Shown in pieces: positions 1 through 12,076 of a stretch of DNA of 64,000 nucleotides; positions within the stretch are counted from its first letter, which is position 1; each line of letters opens with the position of its first letter. This DNA comes from Halicephalobus mephisto (taxonomy: Eukaryota; Nematoda; Chromadorea; Rhabditida; Panagrolaimidae), in NCBI GenBank assembly GCA_009193035.1, contig SWDT01000010.1, forward strand, positions 1 through 64,000, written 5' to 3'. A program made the translations under genes and the position numbers. Under the pieces are notes generated by a model that worked only from the letters and a program-made list of their open reading frames with translations, was not told where the DNA came from and did not search any database.

Positions 1-905
1 TTTTCGGGCTGCGCTTACTCGCTTTGCGACTTCTTGGGCATGATCTCTAGGCCAGGTAATCAGTTGTCCGAGGTAGACGAACTGAGTTACCTTTTCTATT
101 GTTGATCCATGCGTCGCCAGTACTTCTTCTTCTTCAGGTTTAGATCTTCGCTGGCTCATCCACTTGGTTTTCCCAAAGTTCACTTCTAGACCAACTTGTT
201 TCGTTGCGTTTACCAGGTCATCCAGCATTGACTTCATTGTCTCTAAGTTGTATGCTAAGAGAACAATGTCGTCTGCATAGGCGAGGTAACTGAGCGTTTC
301 CCCTCCAACATCTATGCCTCGTGTGTTCCAGTTAATAAGCTTGATGGCATGTTGGAGGGTTAGGATAAAGAGCAAAGGGGATAATGAGTCTCCTTGTCTT
401 ACACCTTTCTGTGTTCTGTATTCCGCTTTACTTTTTCCAACTTCAACTTCAGATTTTCCGTGGGAATAGAGAAGTTTGATGACTTCTATTATAGGTTCGT
501 CACAACCTATCTCACGGAGCGCACTCCAAATGGAGCCGAAGCTAATGCTGTCGAAGGCTTTCTTAAAATCAACGAATACTGCATAAAGATTTATGTCGTA
601 TTCATAGCACTTCTCAGCTACCTCGTTTAGCGCATGAATCTGCGTTACTGTTGAAAATTTCTTACGGAAACCTGCCTGTTCTGGAGGTAAGGCGTGCACA
701 AGGTCGGCTTGTTTCTGGATTCGTTCCTTCAGCACCTTCGTCACGACCTTGTATATCGACGACAAGAGGGATATAGGTCTATAGTTCTCTATATCCTTTG
801 CGTCTCCCTTCTTGAATAGCAGTATGGTGTTCGAGATCGTTAAGTCCTCTGGCACCACCCCCGTTTCAACGATGCTATTCAGAAGGTCTTGCACTGGACC
901 CGCCA
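1..905 (-). pseudogene. Reverse transcriptase domain of the LINE
   Basis: One frame stays open on the minus strand from about 905 to the window edge. It shows, in order, the fingers motif around NYRPISLLSSIYKV, PPEQAGFRK, VDFKKAFDS, the GVRQGDSLSP turn and LAYADDIVLLAYN, followed by the thumb start. The two catalytic aspartates of YADD are present, so this domain could be active. The frame does not connect to the upstream linker: near 930 a one-base shift separates it from the minus ORF at 879-1253. It is listed as part of a broken ORF for that reason. Confidence 0.85.
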
Positions 906-1416
906 GGAGGCTTCCGGAGCTTCTGAGAGCGTAGCTCCGACTTGATCCTTCCCTGGGACGGTCCTTACCTTACTGCTGGTCATTGCCTTCTCCATCTCTG
1001 CCTTCTCAAACACGAAGTTGATTGGCGCTTCTGGAGGAGGCAGAGGGCCTTCTGCTGCACGATACAGCTTACTGTAAAAATTACAAATTCGCTGTATCGC
1101 CGCTGCTTCCAGATTCTCGTTACCATTGACGCATCCAATGTTGATGATGGAGCGTCTTTGGTACATCAGAGCCTGTCTGCCTTGACGGAGCCGATTCTTC
1201 ACGATAGCTTCTTGGATGACGCTAAGGTGTCGATTTCGGAGATCCTCCTTCAAGGACTTACGTGCCAGCTTGCAGCATTCGGTGTACTCGATTTCTGCGA
1301 TGCCGTCCCTCTTCTTTCCTGGAGAGTCTTACGTAACTCCAGTAACTCTCGAGTACTTGATGACACTCTCGGTGGAAGAGGCTCGTAGTAGGTCGCCTTG
1401 CTTGTAGCTTGGTTCA

Positions 1417-2388
1417 CTACTTCGACAATGACTGGATAGTCGTTGGACGGGTTCCCTGTGGCTTTATATGTTTAAAGCCAGATGCTATGGCGGTCTCCAG
1501 GATATCCCTCTTTATCATCGGGATTCCTCTGTGTGGTTTTACTGTCCTTCTGAAGTTGGACAGCTTCAACGTGCATCTTACCATTCTATGGTCACTAGCT
1601 CCGTTGAAACCACTTACCACGCTAACATCCTTTATCCCGTGGATGTTCCTGGTAAGGAAGTAATCGATCTCGTGATTACTTCCGAAGTTGGACCGCCAAG
1701 TCCATCTACCGCAGCACGTTTTTTGAAGAACGTGTTAGCCACTTTCAGGGAGTTTTCCTCGCAGAAATCTACGAGTAGTTGCCCTCTGGCATTCTAGTCT
1801 GGCCTGCCGCATGCTTTCCCACACACAGTTCCCCTGGTTGCCCAGGCCCTGTGGTGGCGTTGAAGTCACCCATCACTACCAGATTTCTCTGGCTCCGGGC
1901 TTCGAGGATTTGCTCTAGCTGAGCCAAGAAGTCCTCGTACTCCTCAACCTCACGTCCCGAGTGAGGGGCATGCACTTGGATTAGCCTGACTTTAGACGGC
2001 CCGAGCTTTACTACAAGCTCGATTATCATGTCCGAATGATAGTAGGCATCGATCCGAGGGGTCATCCATGTCGGAACATAGAAGCCAACTCCTCACTCGT
2101 TGCGCCATCAGGCCGTCCGCAGTGGTAAAGAGTATAACCACTTTGGAATGCTGTTTGACCTTTACCTGGTCTCTTTAGCTCCGAAATGCCAATAATTTCG
2201 AACCTGACCCGTCTGGCGCAATGTTCGAAATCGGCAAATCTGTCCTCAGCACGGAGCGAGTGCGCGTTGTACGTACAAAGTTTCACGTCACGCTTCAAAT
2301 TTCTAATCCTATTCCGTTCTACAGATTCGCTACAATCTACTCCCGCGACGGATTCTGTAGATGGTGTTCCCGCGCTTCCCCCTGGCAC
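1417..2388 (-). pseudogene. AP-endonuclease (EEP) domain of the LINE, frameshifted
   Basis: The fragments 2388-2062, 2065-1769 and 1620-1417 are successive parts of one exonuclease-endonuclease-phosphatase domain: an N-terminal CTYNAHSL block, then VVMGDFNATTG, then GASDHRMV, which hold the Asn, Asp and His expected of the active site. The pieces lie in different frames. A one-base loss near 2090-2100 breaks the first join (the downstream frame then reads GVGFYVPTWMTPR), and at least one further shift lies between 1790 and 1640. No stop-free reading joins all three, so this copy cannot make endonuclease. Confidence 0.8.
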
Positions 2389-2487
2389 GCCCCCGCTAAT
2401 CGGTGACGTGTAGGTTGCGTTTTATTGAGAGTGTGTTAAAAACACGACCGCTCGCCAGCACGCAGGAAGTGAGAACTGAGCGATACC

Positions 2488-5339
2488 AACTTTCCTGCTA
2501 AATTCCAAGGTCTGGCAATTGGAAATGGATTTATGAACGTGAAAATGCTCTTGAATTCACTTGTTTTATGGAGCAATTATCATGGAAGAATCTCTCTCGA
2601 GTAAGGATTTGTTTAGTGTTAAAATTACAAACCAGGAAAAGATTTTTTTTGATTTTTAATCAAATAGTATTATCTCTTTGGTAATGAGGAAGAATTTATC
2701 ATGGAAAAATAGGCAAATTGCATTAAAAACGAACAAGTTTAATCCCTTCCCTAATAACTCGGAATTAAGACATTCTTTCAATTAAGGCTATCAGGCATCA
2801 AATTTTCGATGAGATAAAACAAAATTGTTTTTTTTGACTTTAAAGCAATTGAAATTCCAAAGTTTAATTTAATCATAATAATTACACTCTAAAAACACTC
2901 AATTAAAATATTTAAATTGAAGAATTACCGTATGATCTTCAAAATATGTAAATAACTTTCATAGGCAAGTTGTTATTTAAAATTCTATTTGTTAGATTTG
3001 TTTAATTTCAAATATTTAAAAAGTAAAGTTAGCTTTGATTTTCTGTAAATTATTAAGAGCCCGTCTGTTTAGTTTAACGGTGGATCCACAAATGCACAGG
3101 AAAATTTAATTCGATATATAAGATGGATGCTCTTATCATCCTGTCAAAAGAGTAAAAATCATCATAAATAAGGGCTCGCAGCATAAATGAATGAATTGGA
3201 TGATCTTTTTCCTGATAACCTAAAAAGTGGGGACTTTCAATTCAAATTTTCCCGTGTCTGAATAAAAAATCCAAAAATCACATACTCTTATCGAATAACT
3301 AGTTTCCGAACTCCATTTCTCTACTTATTTGAGAATTAGTACAATATCATTATCATTTCAGTGACTGGAATACATTAAAATCCCCGGCTTGTTGCAAAAC
3401 TTCTCCTGACGTCGATAACTGTGATTGGACGACATACTTAACCACCAAAAATAAAATCGATTATGTTGGGGACAATACTAAGTGCGGCAAGATTCTTAAC
3501 GATGTTATTAATGCCACTGGTCTCTATAATATTGACCCTTACAACTATTATCAGTCTTGTTATGCTGGAAGTCATGTGACGTACTTTGGAAAGCCTCGTC
3601 GAGCTGACTATCTCAAATGGAAGGCAATGAAGGAAGTTAGTCAGAGTTACGTTCATAATACTGCCGATGTGATGAATAGGAATTCCACGGATCCTTTATG
3701 GGGATATCCCTGTTATCAAGAAGATTATGTTGCGAGTTACTTCAACAAGCCCGAAGTTCAGGATGCTTTCAATATTGATCCGGCTTGGAGAAAGGCCGGG
3801 AAGATCTTTGGGGACTGCAACAATGACCTCTATAACCAGTACATCCTGACTTACGACGACACAACACAATTCTTTGATACAATGTTTAAGAATTTGAAGA
3901 ATTTCCGAATTCTGATTTATAATGGAGACGTAAGTTGCGTAACATGAATAATACTGGAAAAACCTAGTCTCAGAGATTTTTTATTTGTTATCAGAAAAAT
4001 AATGTCGAATTTCGACTAAAAACTCTAAACAATTACAATATATAGCCTTTTCGACTGCATTTAAATATTCGATGATGATTTCGTAGTTTCCTCCCAGTTG
4101 ATATATAAGGTCCTTCATTACCGTACGAAGATTAGCTTCTAGTACAGCTTTTAGAACATATTTAGCAGAAATGGACTGTCTGATCCTCATGACTTTTATC
4201 CCTATTATGCACTTTTCTAACTCAATATTGAATGTGTTCATTAACTGATTTTCGGCCACATGTATCGTTGTTTTTGTTATTGTATCTGTTCGGTTGCACT
4301 CTAATCTCCAAGAAAAATCGTGTTTTGCGCTTTCACTTTTAAAACATGTAATATAACGGAAATTAAAGAGAGTAGATCAACGAGATAGAGTAGGCTTCAA
4401 ACAACCCAGTGATATGTAACGTGCCATTATTATTTATAATACATTTATAAGGATAGGAAAACCAATATTACTTTCATAGTGGCCTACAAAATATCATAAA
4501 ATGTTGCATCTCTTAATCGTAACTTCTTTCAAATGATTATGTCAAAGATCCTTCACGGGTAACTTCGGATCATTGAAATCTATCATTTGCGTTCTTTCTC
4601 ATCTTTTTACATTGTCTGTTGCAGAAGGTATGACAAATACTACATATTCTTTAATTTTCTTATGAGGAAAAGTTTGTATTCTGTATTCTACCTTCTGAAT
4701 TAGAAAGTTTAAAGAGTTGAGAAATAGTTCAAATGATAAATCCCAAAAAGCTACAACGACCCATAAAATTAATCTCTGATATAACAATTTTCAAGCAAGT
4801 TATGGTCAAAAAGCTTAATATTTTACAATATATCGTAATGCTTTTATTTTCTATAATTGTTTCAGGTCGACACTGTTTGTAACTACTTGGGAGATGCCAA
4901 ATTCATAGACAAAATCGCTACTGCTCATGGCTTTGCTCATTCTAAAAGAATACGTTGGTTCTTTAGAAAACAGGTAGCTGGATTTTATCAAATATACACT
5001 TCTGGAGTTGATACCAACATTAGTATTACTGTCACTTCTGTTAAAGGAGCAGGCCATTTTGTCCCATTGGATCGAGGTATGTTATTAATTAAAATTACCA
5101 AAAAATATAATAAAATAAAATTTTCAGCCGGTCCGTCACTTCAAATGATTACTAATTTCCTTCAAAATCAGCAGAACTTAACCAGTGGCAACGGAATCAA
5201 TGCAAATCCTAGTCCAGCTTCATTGATTACACCTAAGGTAGAACCAACAACGGGCAAATCATCAGCTAAATCCAATTTAGCTCTATTATCAATTGGCTAC
5301 ATCAGCTTGTTGCTCTTTTGTTTCCTTTTTCACTTCTGA
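2488..5339 (+). CDS. Serine carboxypeptidase (peptidase S10, cathepsin A-like), 5' part missing
   Basis: Exons 2488-2600, 3362-3929, 4866-5076 and 5128-5339 join in frame to 367 residues. They hold the middle and C-terminal parts of a lysosomal or secreted S10 carboxypeptidase: the FQGLAIGNGF block that follows the catalytic serine region, the substrate-side YYQSCY, the catalytic Asp in NGDVDTVCN (spanning an intron) and the catalytic His in KGAGHFVPLDR. The protein ends in a serine/threonine-rich stretch and a roughly 20-residue hydrophobic tail, suggesting a membrane or GPI anchor. An AATAAA lies at 5482. The catalytic serine exon is not in the window: coding sequence runs leftward only to about 2476 and then meets the LINE, with a stop upstream and no convincing acceptor. 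Either the gene is disrupted or its 5' half lies beyond the element. Downstream exons look intact. Confidence 0.85.
3981..4377 (-). other. Unrecognised minus-strand ORF inside the carboxypeptidase intron
   Basis: Within the 936 bp intron 3930-4865 the minus strand stays open from a TGA at about 4379 to a TAA at 3981, roughly 131 codons. The composition looks protein-like (SAKHDFSWRLECNRTD near the start, then mixed helical sequence with several Cys). There is no ATG at the head, so it would need an upstream exon. I do not recognise a family. It could be a nested gene, a remnant of one of the expanded nematode families, or chance. Confidence 0.25.
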
Positions 5340-6787
5340 CACCAAAAGCGTATCAGATAGATTCTTGCTTTTTAAAGAAATAGTATTTATCGTTTGAAGA
5401 AAGAATTGCACTTAAATATCATTAATTCAATCTATCTACTTATAATAATCAAAATACATTTACAATGCATGATTTAGTTCAATAAAATATCTAACTAAAT
5501 CCACTTTATATTTCCTATTTTGCTAGAAGATTTTTGAATGTTTTCGGCATTCATGTTGTTTTCGCAATTCGATGATTATTGTCTTTTTCCTCTCAATTGT
5601 CAACCCTTGATGCGATAGCTGATATGATGATTGTTTTCTCGAGAGTTCATTGTTATTGCTACACGATTAAGCGAAATCAAGTGTTGAACTTAAATTCGAA
5701 GAATCATCAGTACTAGAGTCACCCCCAGTAAAACCGAAGATAGAAAAATCATCTTTCCTTCCTTTTAAATTCCTCCAGAAGATGTTTGAAAACCTTCATA
5801 CTTTTCATTTTCATGTAATCTACTCCCATAAAAAATAAAAAGTAATTTACTTTTTGTTTGTTTTTGTACAATGACTGGATGAGTGGTTCGTTTTTTGGTG
5901 ATTCTGCATCTGCATATTTTTGAAGTATCTTTACTATCTCCAGTTCATATGTTTCATGATTAGATTCAAATGTGAGGCTTGTTGCTGAATTTTAACTTTC
6001 GTCATTACCAATGAAAGGATTCTCAATAAGGACAATGATAAACGTGTAATCTAGATATCTTTCTTCATATTGATAGGCATAGTTATCACATCCAATTAAA
6101 AGATCATCGTTTATATTTTTTGTTTCATCTTCCCAGGAGACTACAATTTTTCTCATTACTTTCGTTTTCTCAAGGAATCTCGAAATTTCTGCATTCTTTG
6201 TTTTTATCGGGGTTTTCTCTGTAAAATTAATCATTAATTTTTTCCATAGCAAATCTTATTTATGAGAATTATGCACTCTTTCTCGAGTTCTTTAGGACTA
6301 TCAAATATTGACATTCGAACTGCTAATTTTAAAAGTACAAAATTGGTGATCAGTTAACAAGATCGATATGACGAAAGCAAGTTTATGAATTTTTCTATGT
6401 CCACAATTGTGTGTCTTCGTTATTAATTTATCACTATATTCGAACTTTTACAATAAGGTAGTACTGTATTCATATTTTATTATTGGAAGTTGACCATACT
6501 TCAGTTTTCCCTTCAGGCAATTCTCTTTCATCACTGCTTTGTGCATGAATACAGAATTAGAACAAATCTATAAAGCTTGTTACATCTTGTAATTTTTTGT
6601 GTTCATTTCAAACAAACGAATTTTTTTAAACTATAAACTTCTCTTTGTATGTAGTCCATACACAATAAACCTTTACAACCACGAAGTGAATTCCCTAGCG
6701 ACCGTTAATCCTCTATGATGTAATAACAAAACCATGGGAAGTTTTTCAAAGACATGGAAAAATAACAATAACTAACAATGATCTTTA
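5340..6787. other. Intergenic region with one weak minus ORF
   Basis: No convincing gene is seen. A minus-strand ORF at 6252-5992 (86 codons, starting after a TAA, with acidic VSWEDETKNINDDL) reads protein-like but has no ATG at its head and no recognised domain. The rest is AT-rich and would hold the 3' end of the carboxypeptidase and the promoter of the downstream channel gene. Confidence 0.5.
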
Positions 6788-9700
6788 ATGTTAAAGAAGA
6801 TAATGGAACCAAAAAGTTGGATTTTCTTTCTTCTTGTTTTGTTCAGTTTGATTATTCTTGGATCTACAGTATGTTTAAATTGCGGCAGTTATGGACATTG
6901 TTTGATTGATGCTCCAGATGGGAACTGCAGTGAATGTGCTTGTCCCGAGGGATATTCAGGAGCATGTTGTAATTCCGGACCAGTCCCAGGGTGTTCATTG
7001 AATTCATGCAACGGTACAGAAGGCCAGCACTTCGTTTGTGAAGACCTGATCAACGGCAAATGGCAGTGTGTCTGTGAAGAAGGTAAAAACTTAAAACTCT
7101 TTACTTTTAGCTACAGTATTTCTTCCAGGATGGACAGGAGAGAACTGTGACGAGGAAAAAAACGGTTGTGATCCAAATCCTTGTTACAACGAAGAATGGT
7201 GTGAACAAAAAGATGGGGGAAATTTCACTTGTCATTGTAAAGACGGTTACACTGGAGATTACTGTCAAAGTAAGTTTTTAATAATAAATATCGAAAATAA
7301 ACATTTTCCAGCTTATATTTATTGTGACGAATGGTGGGCAAACTGCGGATGTGACGAAGACGATGAAGACCAATGTAGTGGGTGAGGTTGTTATTTTAAA
7401 AATAAATTATTTCCTAAAATATTTCAGAAACGGAATGTGCATTGAGAGAGGAAAAAATAGACATGATTGTTTGTGCAATCAGAATTACACTGGAGACAAC
7501 TGTGAAAGTAGGTTTAAAATCCAGAAATACCGTAATCTACAGTAAGTTCAGATGAACCATGTGCTGGCTACGACTGTTATAACGGAGGATTCTGTGTTCT
7601 TAATTCCGACGGAAATCCAGAATGCGAATGTTTGTCCATCTGGACAGGGGAACGTTGTGATGGTAAGGAGACTTTACCAGGTAAAAAAATTGAAAAACTT
7701 ACAGTATTCAACGAATGCGGTTACTTCGAGTGCCTAAATGGCGCTACTTGTCTCTTGAACGAAACCGGAGGTGCCTACTGTGAGTGCGTCACGGGCTATG
7801 AAGGCCTGCATTGCGAAAACAGTACGTTTCTCTTTCTTATAATTACCTTCTCTAATAGCAGAAGAACATCCAGAAGACTCCTAATCTCCAATTTTCAGTA
7901 ACTGACAACTGTAGTCCGAATCCCTGTAGATACACCAACTTTACCAGAACTTACGTAGCACCTTGCAAAAGCGAGATTGGGTACTTCATTTGCGACTGTC
8001 CGGCGGTACAGTATTCTTAATCTATATCGAAAAATGCTTTGAGAGGATTCGGAAATGGGATAACAAAGATAAAAATCACTTTATGAAGAGGAAACAGCTA
8101 TGCAAAAGTTGTTTCTTCCGACTCGCGCTGATTTCGGAATTCTTTTTAAATTTACTTTATTAGTTGCTTGACTGACATGTCAGGTTAATCCAGTTGTGAA
8201 AAGTACTAATCTAAAAACGAAAAAACCAACACTGAGATCGGCATTAAAACTAAATTAAATTTTCGCACAGGAACCTAACAACTCCACCTGTTCGAAGGTT
8301 GCAAGCAGACTGCAGATTTTAGTTTTACTTTAACTTTGATGTTGATCTCGTCGTAATATTACGGTATTTGAAGGAAAATTATCTGCACAAATAATCATCG
8401 TTTTTGTCAGCAAAGTCACAAAACAAAAACATCACTACACAGAAAAGCGTAACTTTTGGTTCTTTAATAATTACGAAATATGACAAAAATGTAACACAAT
8501 CGTCACATTTTTATGAATATTTTGCATTTGTGACGATTTCATATTTGTTACTAGACCAAAGTTTATTTTTTTGTGCGTAATTAAAATTTTTGTATCGAAA
8601 TAAGAAATTCAGATCTTTGTTGAATTTTAGCAAATTATAAAAAATTAATTTTTTATAAATAAACCATAAAAATCCGTGTTTTTTGGATGCTAGAAAACTA
8701 GTACTCTATGGACAAAACTATGTATTATATTAAAAATGTCATAATTTAGGGAACCACAGGAAACGATTGCTCCGAAAGTATTAACGATTGCATCGTTAAT
8801 GGGATTAATCCTTGCAACAGTACTGATGACAAAGCTAACTGCACTGATGGTCTCAATATGTACATGTGTTTCTGCGGGTGAGTATTCGATTCTAAGTTTT
8901 CATAAGAAGACCTTTTTTAGGCCGGACTATGTAGGAGCCCATTGTGAGATGAGCAAGATTGTCGCGGAGGTTCTTGAATTGTTAGGTGGAGGTGAATCCA
9001 TTGTGGATCTTCTGGAAGAAGTCGTCAAACAGCCGTCACTCATCAAAGACATACTTCCTTTCTTGCTCGGACAAATGTCAAAAGAGAACCAGTCGATGAT
9101 GAGTTGGGATTACGATGACTTATTTGTCTGGGCTGCTTATGAGAAGACCGAGTTGGATATCCGGAAGGACATCTACAAGTGGTTCGACACGACCTTGGGG
9201 AACTGTTTCACCTTCAATCATGCCAATTCCAGCAAGAATTACAAACTTCGACGAGGTGGATTGGAAGGGGGTTTCAGAACACTCATGAAAATACGACAAG
9301 ACCAGTACCTGCAGTGGTATGACACCGCAGCATTGCTAGTCTTTCTACATCCCCAAGATGAAACGGTATTTGCTGAGTCTCTTCGATATCAAGTAGCTCC
9401 AGAAAATAGTATCGAATTTAGAACGACCAAAGTGACCTATACTCGATTAGGAGGCAAATACGGCAGTTGTGTCAATGACAAAAGTGAAGTAACTTCTTAT
9501 TACTACGACGGAGAATACACCACTGCGGGTTGTCTCAGGGCATGCTACCAGGACGCTGTCGAACAAGCTTGTGGATGTCAAGATCCCAGGTACTCCATGG
9601 CCCCTGATGTTCCTCCATGTGGCATCGACGCATGGGATTGTGTCAACAACGTCACCGTCGTCAAAGGAGATGCATCAAACTGGGAAACCTGTGTTTGTCC

Positions 9701-10161
9701 CTCTCCTTGTAAGGAGTCCCAATTTGAATCGGCCTGGTCCTTGGCATCCTTCATAGAGGAAGACATTCGTTGTGAGTACGTGAAGCAAACAGAAGGTGAT
9801 GTGGCTTACAACTACTGTATGGGAAACTACACAGGTATGTTTCTAGTGCTTTTTGGTGGAAAAATTATAATAATAGCTTTGACGTTTTATAGATATGGCA
9901 TACATCGACGTCTATATCCCGAAAGTGTCACTTAGAGTCTTCCAGGAGACTCCAAAGATGAGCTTCAATCAATTCGTCAGGTTTGTTAATGTTGAATCTT
10001 ATATGTTTATCAAAGAACTTTTCAGTTATGTTGGTGGATTGGCTGGGGTGTTCATAGGATTATGTATAATAACAATTATAGAATTTATATTCTTAATTGT
10101 CCTACTAGTTAGAGCACTGTGTTTCGGATCAAAGGAAAAAAGTCAATCAAAAAAGAATTAA
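6788..10161 (+). CDS. EGF-plus-ASC (DEG/ENaC) cation channel, egas-like
   Basis: Eleven exons (6788-7082, 7129-7269, 7312-7381, 7428-7507, 7543-7662, 7705-7821, 7899-8005, 8750-8877, 8921-9834, 9893-9980, 10026-10161) give 731 residues in frame. A short basic N-terminus precedes one hydrophobic helix (IFFLLVLFSLIILGS), read as TM1 or a signal anchor. About eight cysteine-rich EGF-like modules follow, mostly split one per exon, ending near residue 360. The rest is an amiloride-sensitive-channel extracellular domain with cysteine clusters (GCLRACYQDAVEQACGC, CVCPSPC), then a second helix starting GGLAGVFIGL. This architecture is the nematode EGAS group. Members are expected to form sodium-permeable or acid-sensing plasma-membrane channels. 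The pore triplet that is usually G-A/S-S reads G-L-C here. The start ATG at 6788 is followed by another at 6803, either of which could serve. Confidence 0.87.
8437..8576. repeat. MITE-like inverted-repeat element, copy A
   Basis: About 140 bp in intron 7 of the channel gene. The left end ACACAGAAAAGCGTAACTTT and the right end (reading GACCAAAGTTTATTTTTTTG) are imperfect inverted repeats, and the interior carries the TGACGATTTC block seen in the three copies at 34.8-35.3 kb. Confidence 0.7.
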
Positions 10162-10686
10162 AATGTAATAAATATAGATCCTCGACATCTTCATAAATTT
10201 CTATCAAATCACAACGGAAAAGTAAACCACAGCAACCAGAAACAATGGAACAAAGCTGTTAAATTTGAATTTCGGGTTACGTATGACTAATGCAGCAATT
10301 TTCATACTCTCAAACCTTCGTTTCATTCATTATTTATGCATTGTACTGGTCTTAACGTTAATCTTTATTTTCCTAATGTGAAAACTGCTGAAAAACGTTA
10401 ATTTTGATTTTTCATGTTTTGGCAATGAAATTACTGCCGGAGATTCTTTTTATATGTCAATATATGAGATTCTTCACTACTTTATTATTAGTAGGATCCC
10501 TTCTGTGAGAATTAAGACGAACAAATCTTAGATTAACAGCAACTTAACGAGTGTGACTTTTATTAAGAAAATCGCTATAGTGAGCAAGAGCATTTGAAAC
10601 TTGAAAATGTGACTAGTGTTTAGGAAACTGTAATTGATAAATATTTATTAATAAACATTACTGTGAATTGAAAAATTAATCGAAAG

Positions 10687-11786
10687 TTATTTGAATTCCT
10701 TTTTCGTTTTTCTACCTTTCCGTGGTACAACACAAGGACCCATTCTGGGATCGGCATATCCGATTTTACGAGGGCAGTACATGCTATTCAGCTTAACGGC
10801 ATCCCATCTCGTCAAGAGCCCGACCCTTTGTCCTGCTCCAATGTCCCTGTTCTTTCTAGCAGGACAGTAATAAGTCAACTCATACTTGTTCCTAGCGTTG
10901 AAGGGTACTGTAATACTTTCTGGATCGAAAGGCCACTGAAGCTGTTCATCGGAAAATAACGGTTTACGGTGGTTGTAATTTCCACTGAAAATTTGTAATT
11001 TTTGATTTCCAGTCACGTCGGCGTTCTATGAAATCGACTTTTGACTTACTCAATTGGCTGGATGTAAGACGGAGCATCAGGTCTGAATAACTCCTCCTTC
11101 AACCCCATGAATCTCACTAATTGATTCATGATCTGACCTCTAGAAGTATTGAAAACACGATGGTTGAGAGCGTTCTCGGTCAAATAGACTATGGATCTCT
11201 TCGACACATCTTCAATGTTGTTGTCGCTGTATCCGGTGAATTTCTTGCTTTTTCTGATTATGACGTAGGGTTTTCCGTTCCATCGGTCAGCATGATACCA
11301 CGGTTTGTATTCAATTTCATTGAATTTCAAACAGGTTCTTCTTTCAATCTGGTAAAACGCATCTCGAATTACGGATTTTTCGTGTTCCGTCAAGCTGGGC
11401 CAAAAGTAGATGTCCTGATTACTTCTTCGAAGATTGATTTTCCCATTGTCACCAGGTTGATAAGTACGAGAACCAGAAATCTAAAGATTGTAAAAATCGA
11501 TTCGGAAAAATTCCAATTTGAAAATATTGTTTACTGTATTTTCAGTGATTCTTCATCCAGAATCCTACCATTGTACCATATCTGTACTGTATCGCAAAAT
11601 TCTCAAATATTAACTTTCTGATAATATTTCTATTTTTAAAAAATTTCAATTACGATATCACACTATTTTTTTATTTTCTAAAAATCTAACGAAACTTACT
11701 TTCTTATTACATTTTTTAGCTTCAATTTCATAAAGAACAACTATTAAAATAAAAAATTTAACAACTTCCAATTTTCGCATTTTCAT
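10687..11786 (-). CDS. Astacin-family protein with destroyed active site (pseudoprotease)
   Basis: Exons 11786-11700, 11480-11050 and 10984-10687 join in frame to 271 residues. A signal peptide (FFILIVVLYEIEA) is followed by a short propeptide-like piece and an astacin fold: DIYFWPSLTEHEK, RRTCLKFNE, GQIMNQLVRFMGLKEELFRP, and the C-terminal LLTRWDAVKLNSMYC. Aligned to the astacin zinc motif HExxHxxGxxHE, all three His ligands and the catalytic Glu are replaced (Asn, Gln, Arg, Glu in turn), while the Gly and the following RPD are kept. The Met-turn with its Tyr ligand (usually SVMHY) reads SITVPF. The first and last fold cysteines remain; the inner pair does not. The protein should be secreted and catalytically inert, perhaps a binding or regulatory protein. 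The reading frame is clean, so it is not a simple pseudogene. Confidence 0.8.
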
Positions 11787-12076
11787 TTGTGAACTAAATG
11801 ATAAAAGAAGAATCCAGAGAAGCAGGTCATCCATCTGACAATTTTTCCGTTCCAAATTAGTGAAAAAAAAATTATTTTTCAACTTTTTCATTAAAATGAT
11901 ACTCCATTACGTTCAGTTTAATTTCTCGTTACAAGAATTATTGCAATTTTCTACACTAATCTTGGATCAAGCTATGTGAATTAAGGTAACCAAAATAGGC
12001 AACATAACATTGTGAGCAAATCGAGACTAGAGATCATATGATAGCAATATCACCAGGATGACTTGTCAATTATCAA

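Larger units (their letters stand above)
1..2480 (-). mobile_element. RTE-like non-LTR retrotransposon (LINE), 3' end outside window
   Basis: Read on the minus strand, this stretch encodes the two enzymes of a non-LTR retrotransposon in the usual order: an AP-type endonuclease (about 2388 down to 1417), a linker, then a reverse transcriptase (about 900 down to 1). The RT core YADD and the palm motif VDFKKAFDS are visible. Domain order, short 5' leader and lack of an upstream gag ORF suit the RTE clade. Base composition is clearly GC-richer than the flanks. The endonuclease half carries several frameshifts while the RT half reads open to the window edge, so the copy is probably not autonomous. 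The 5' junction lies near 2470-2485, directly against carboxypeptidase coding sequence. Target-site duplication and the 3' tail cannot be seen because the element continues left of base 1. Confidence 0.9.
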
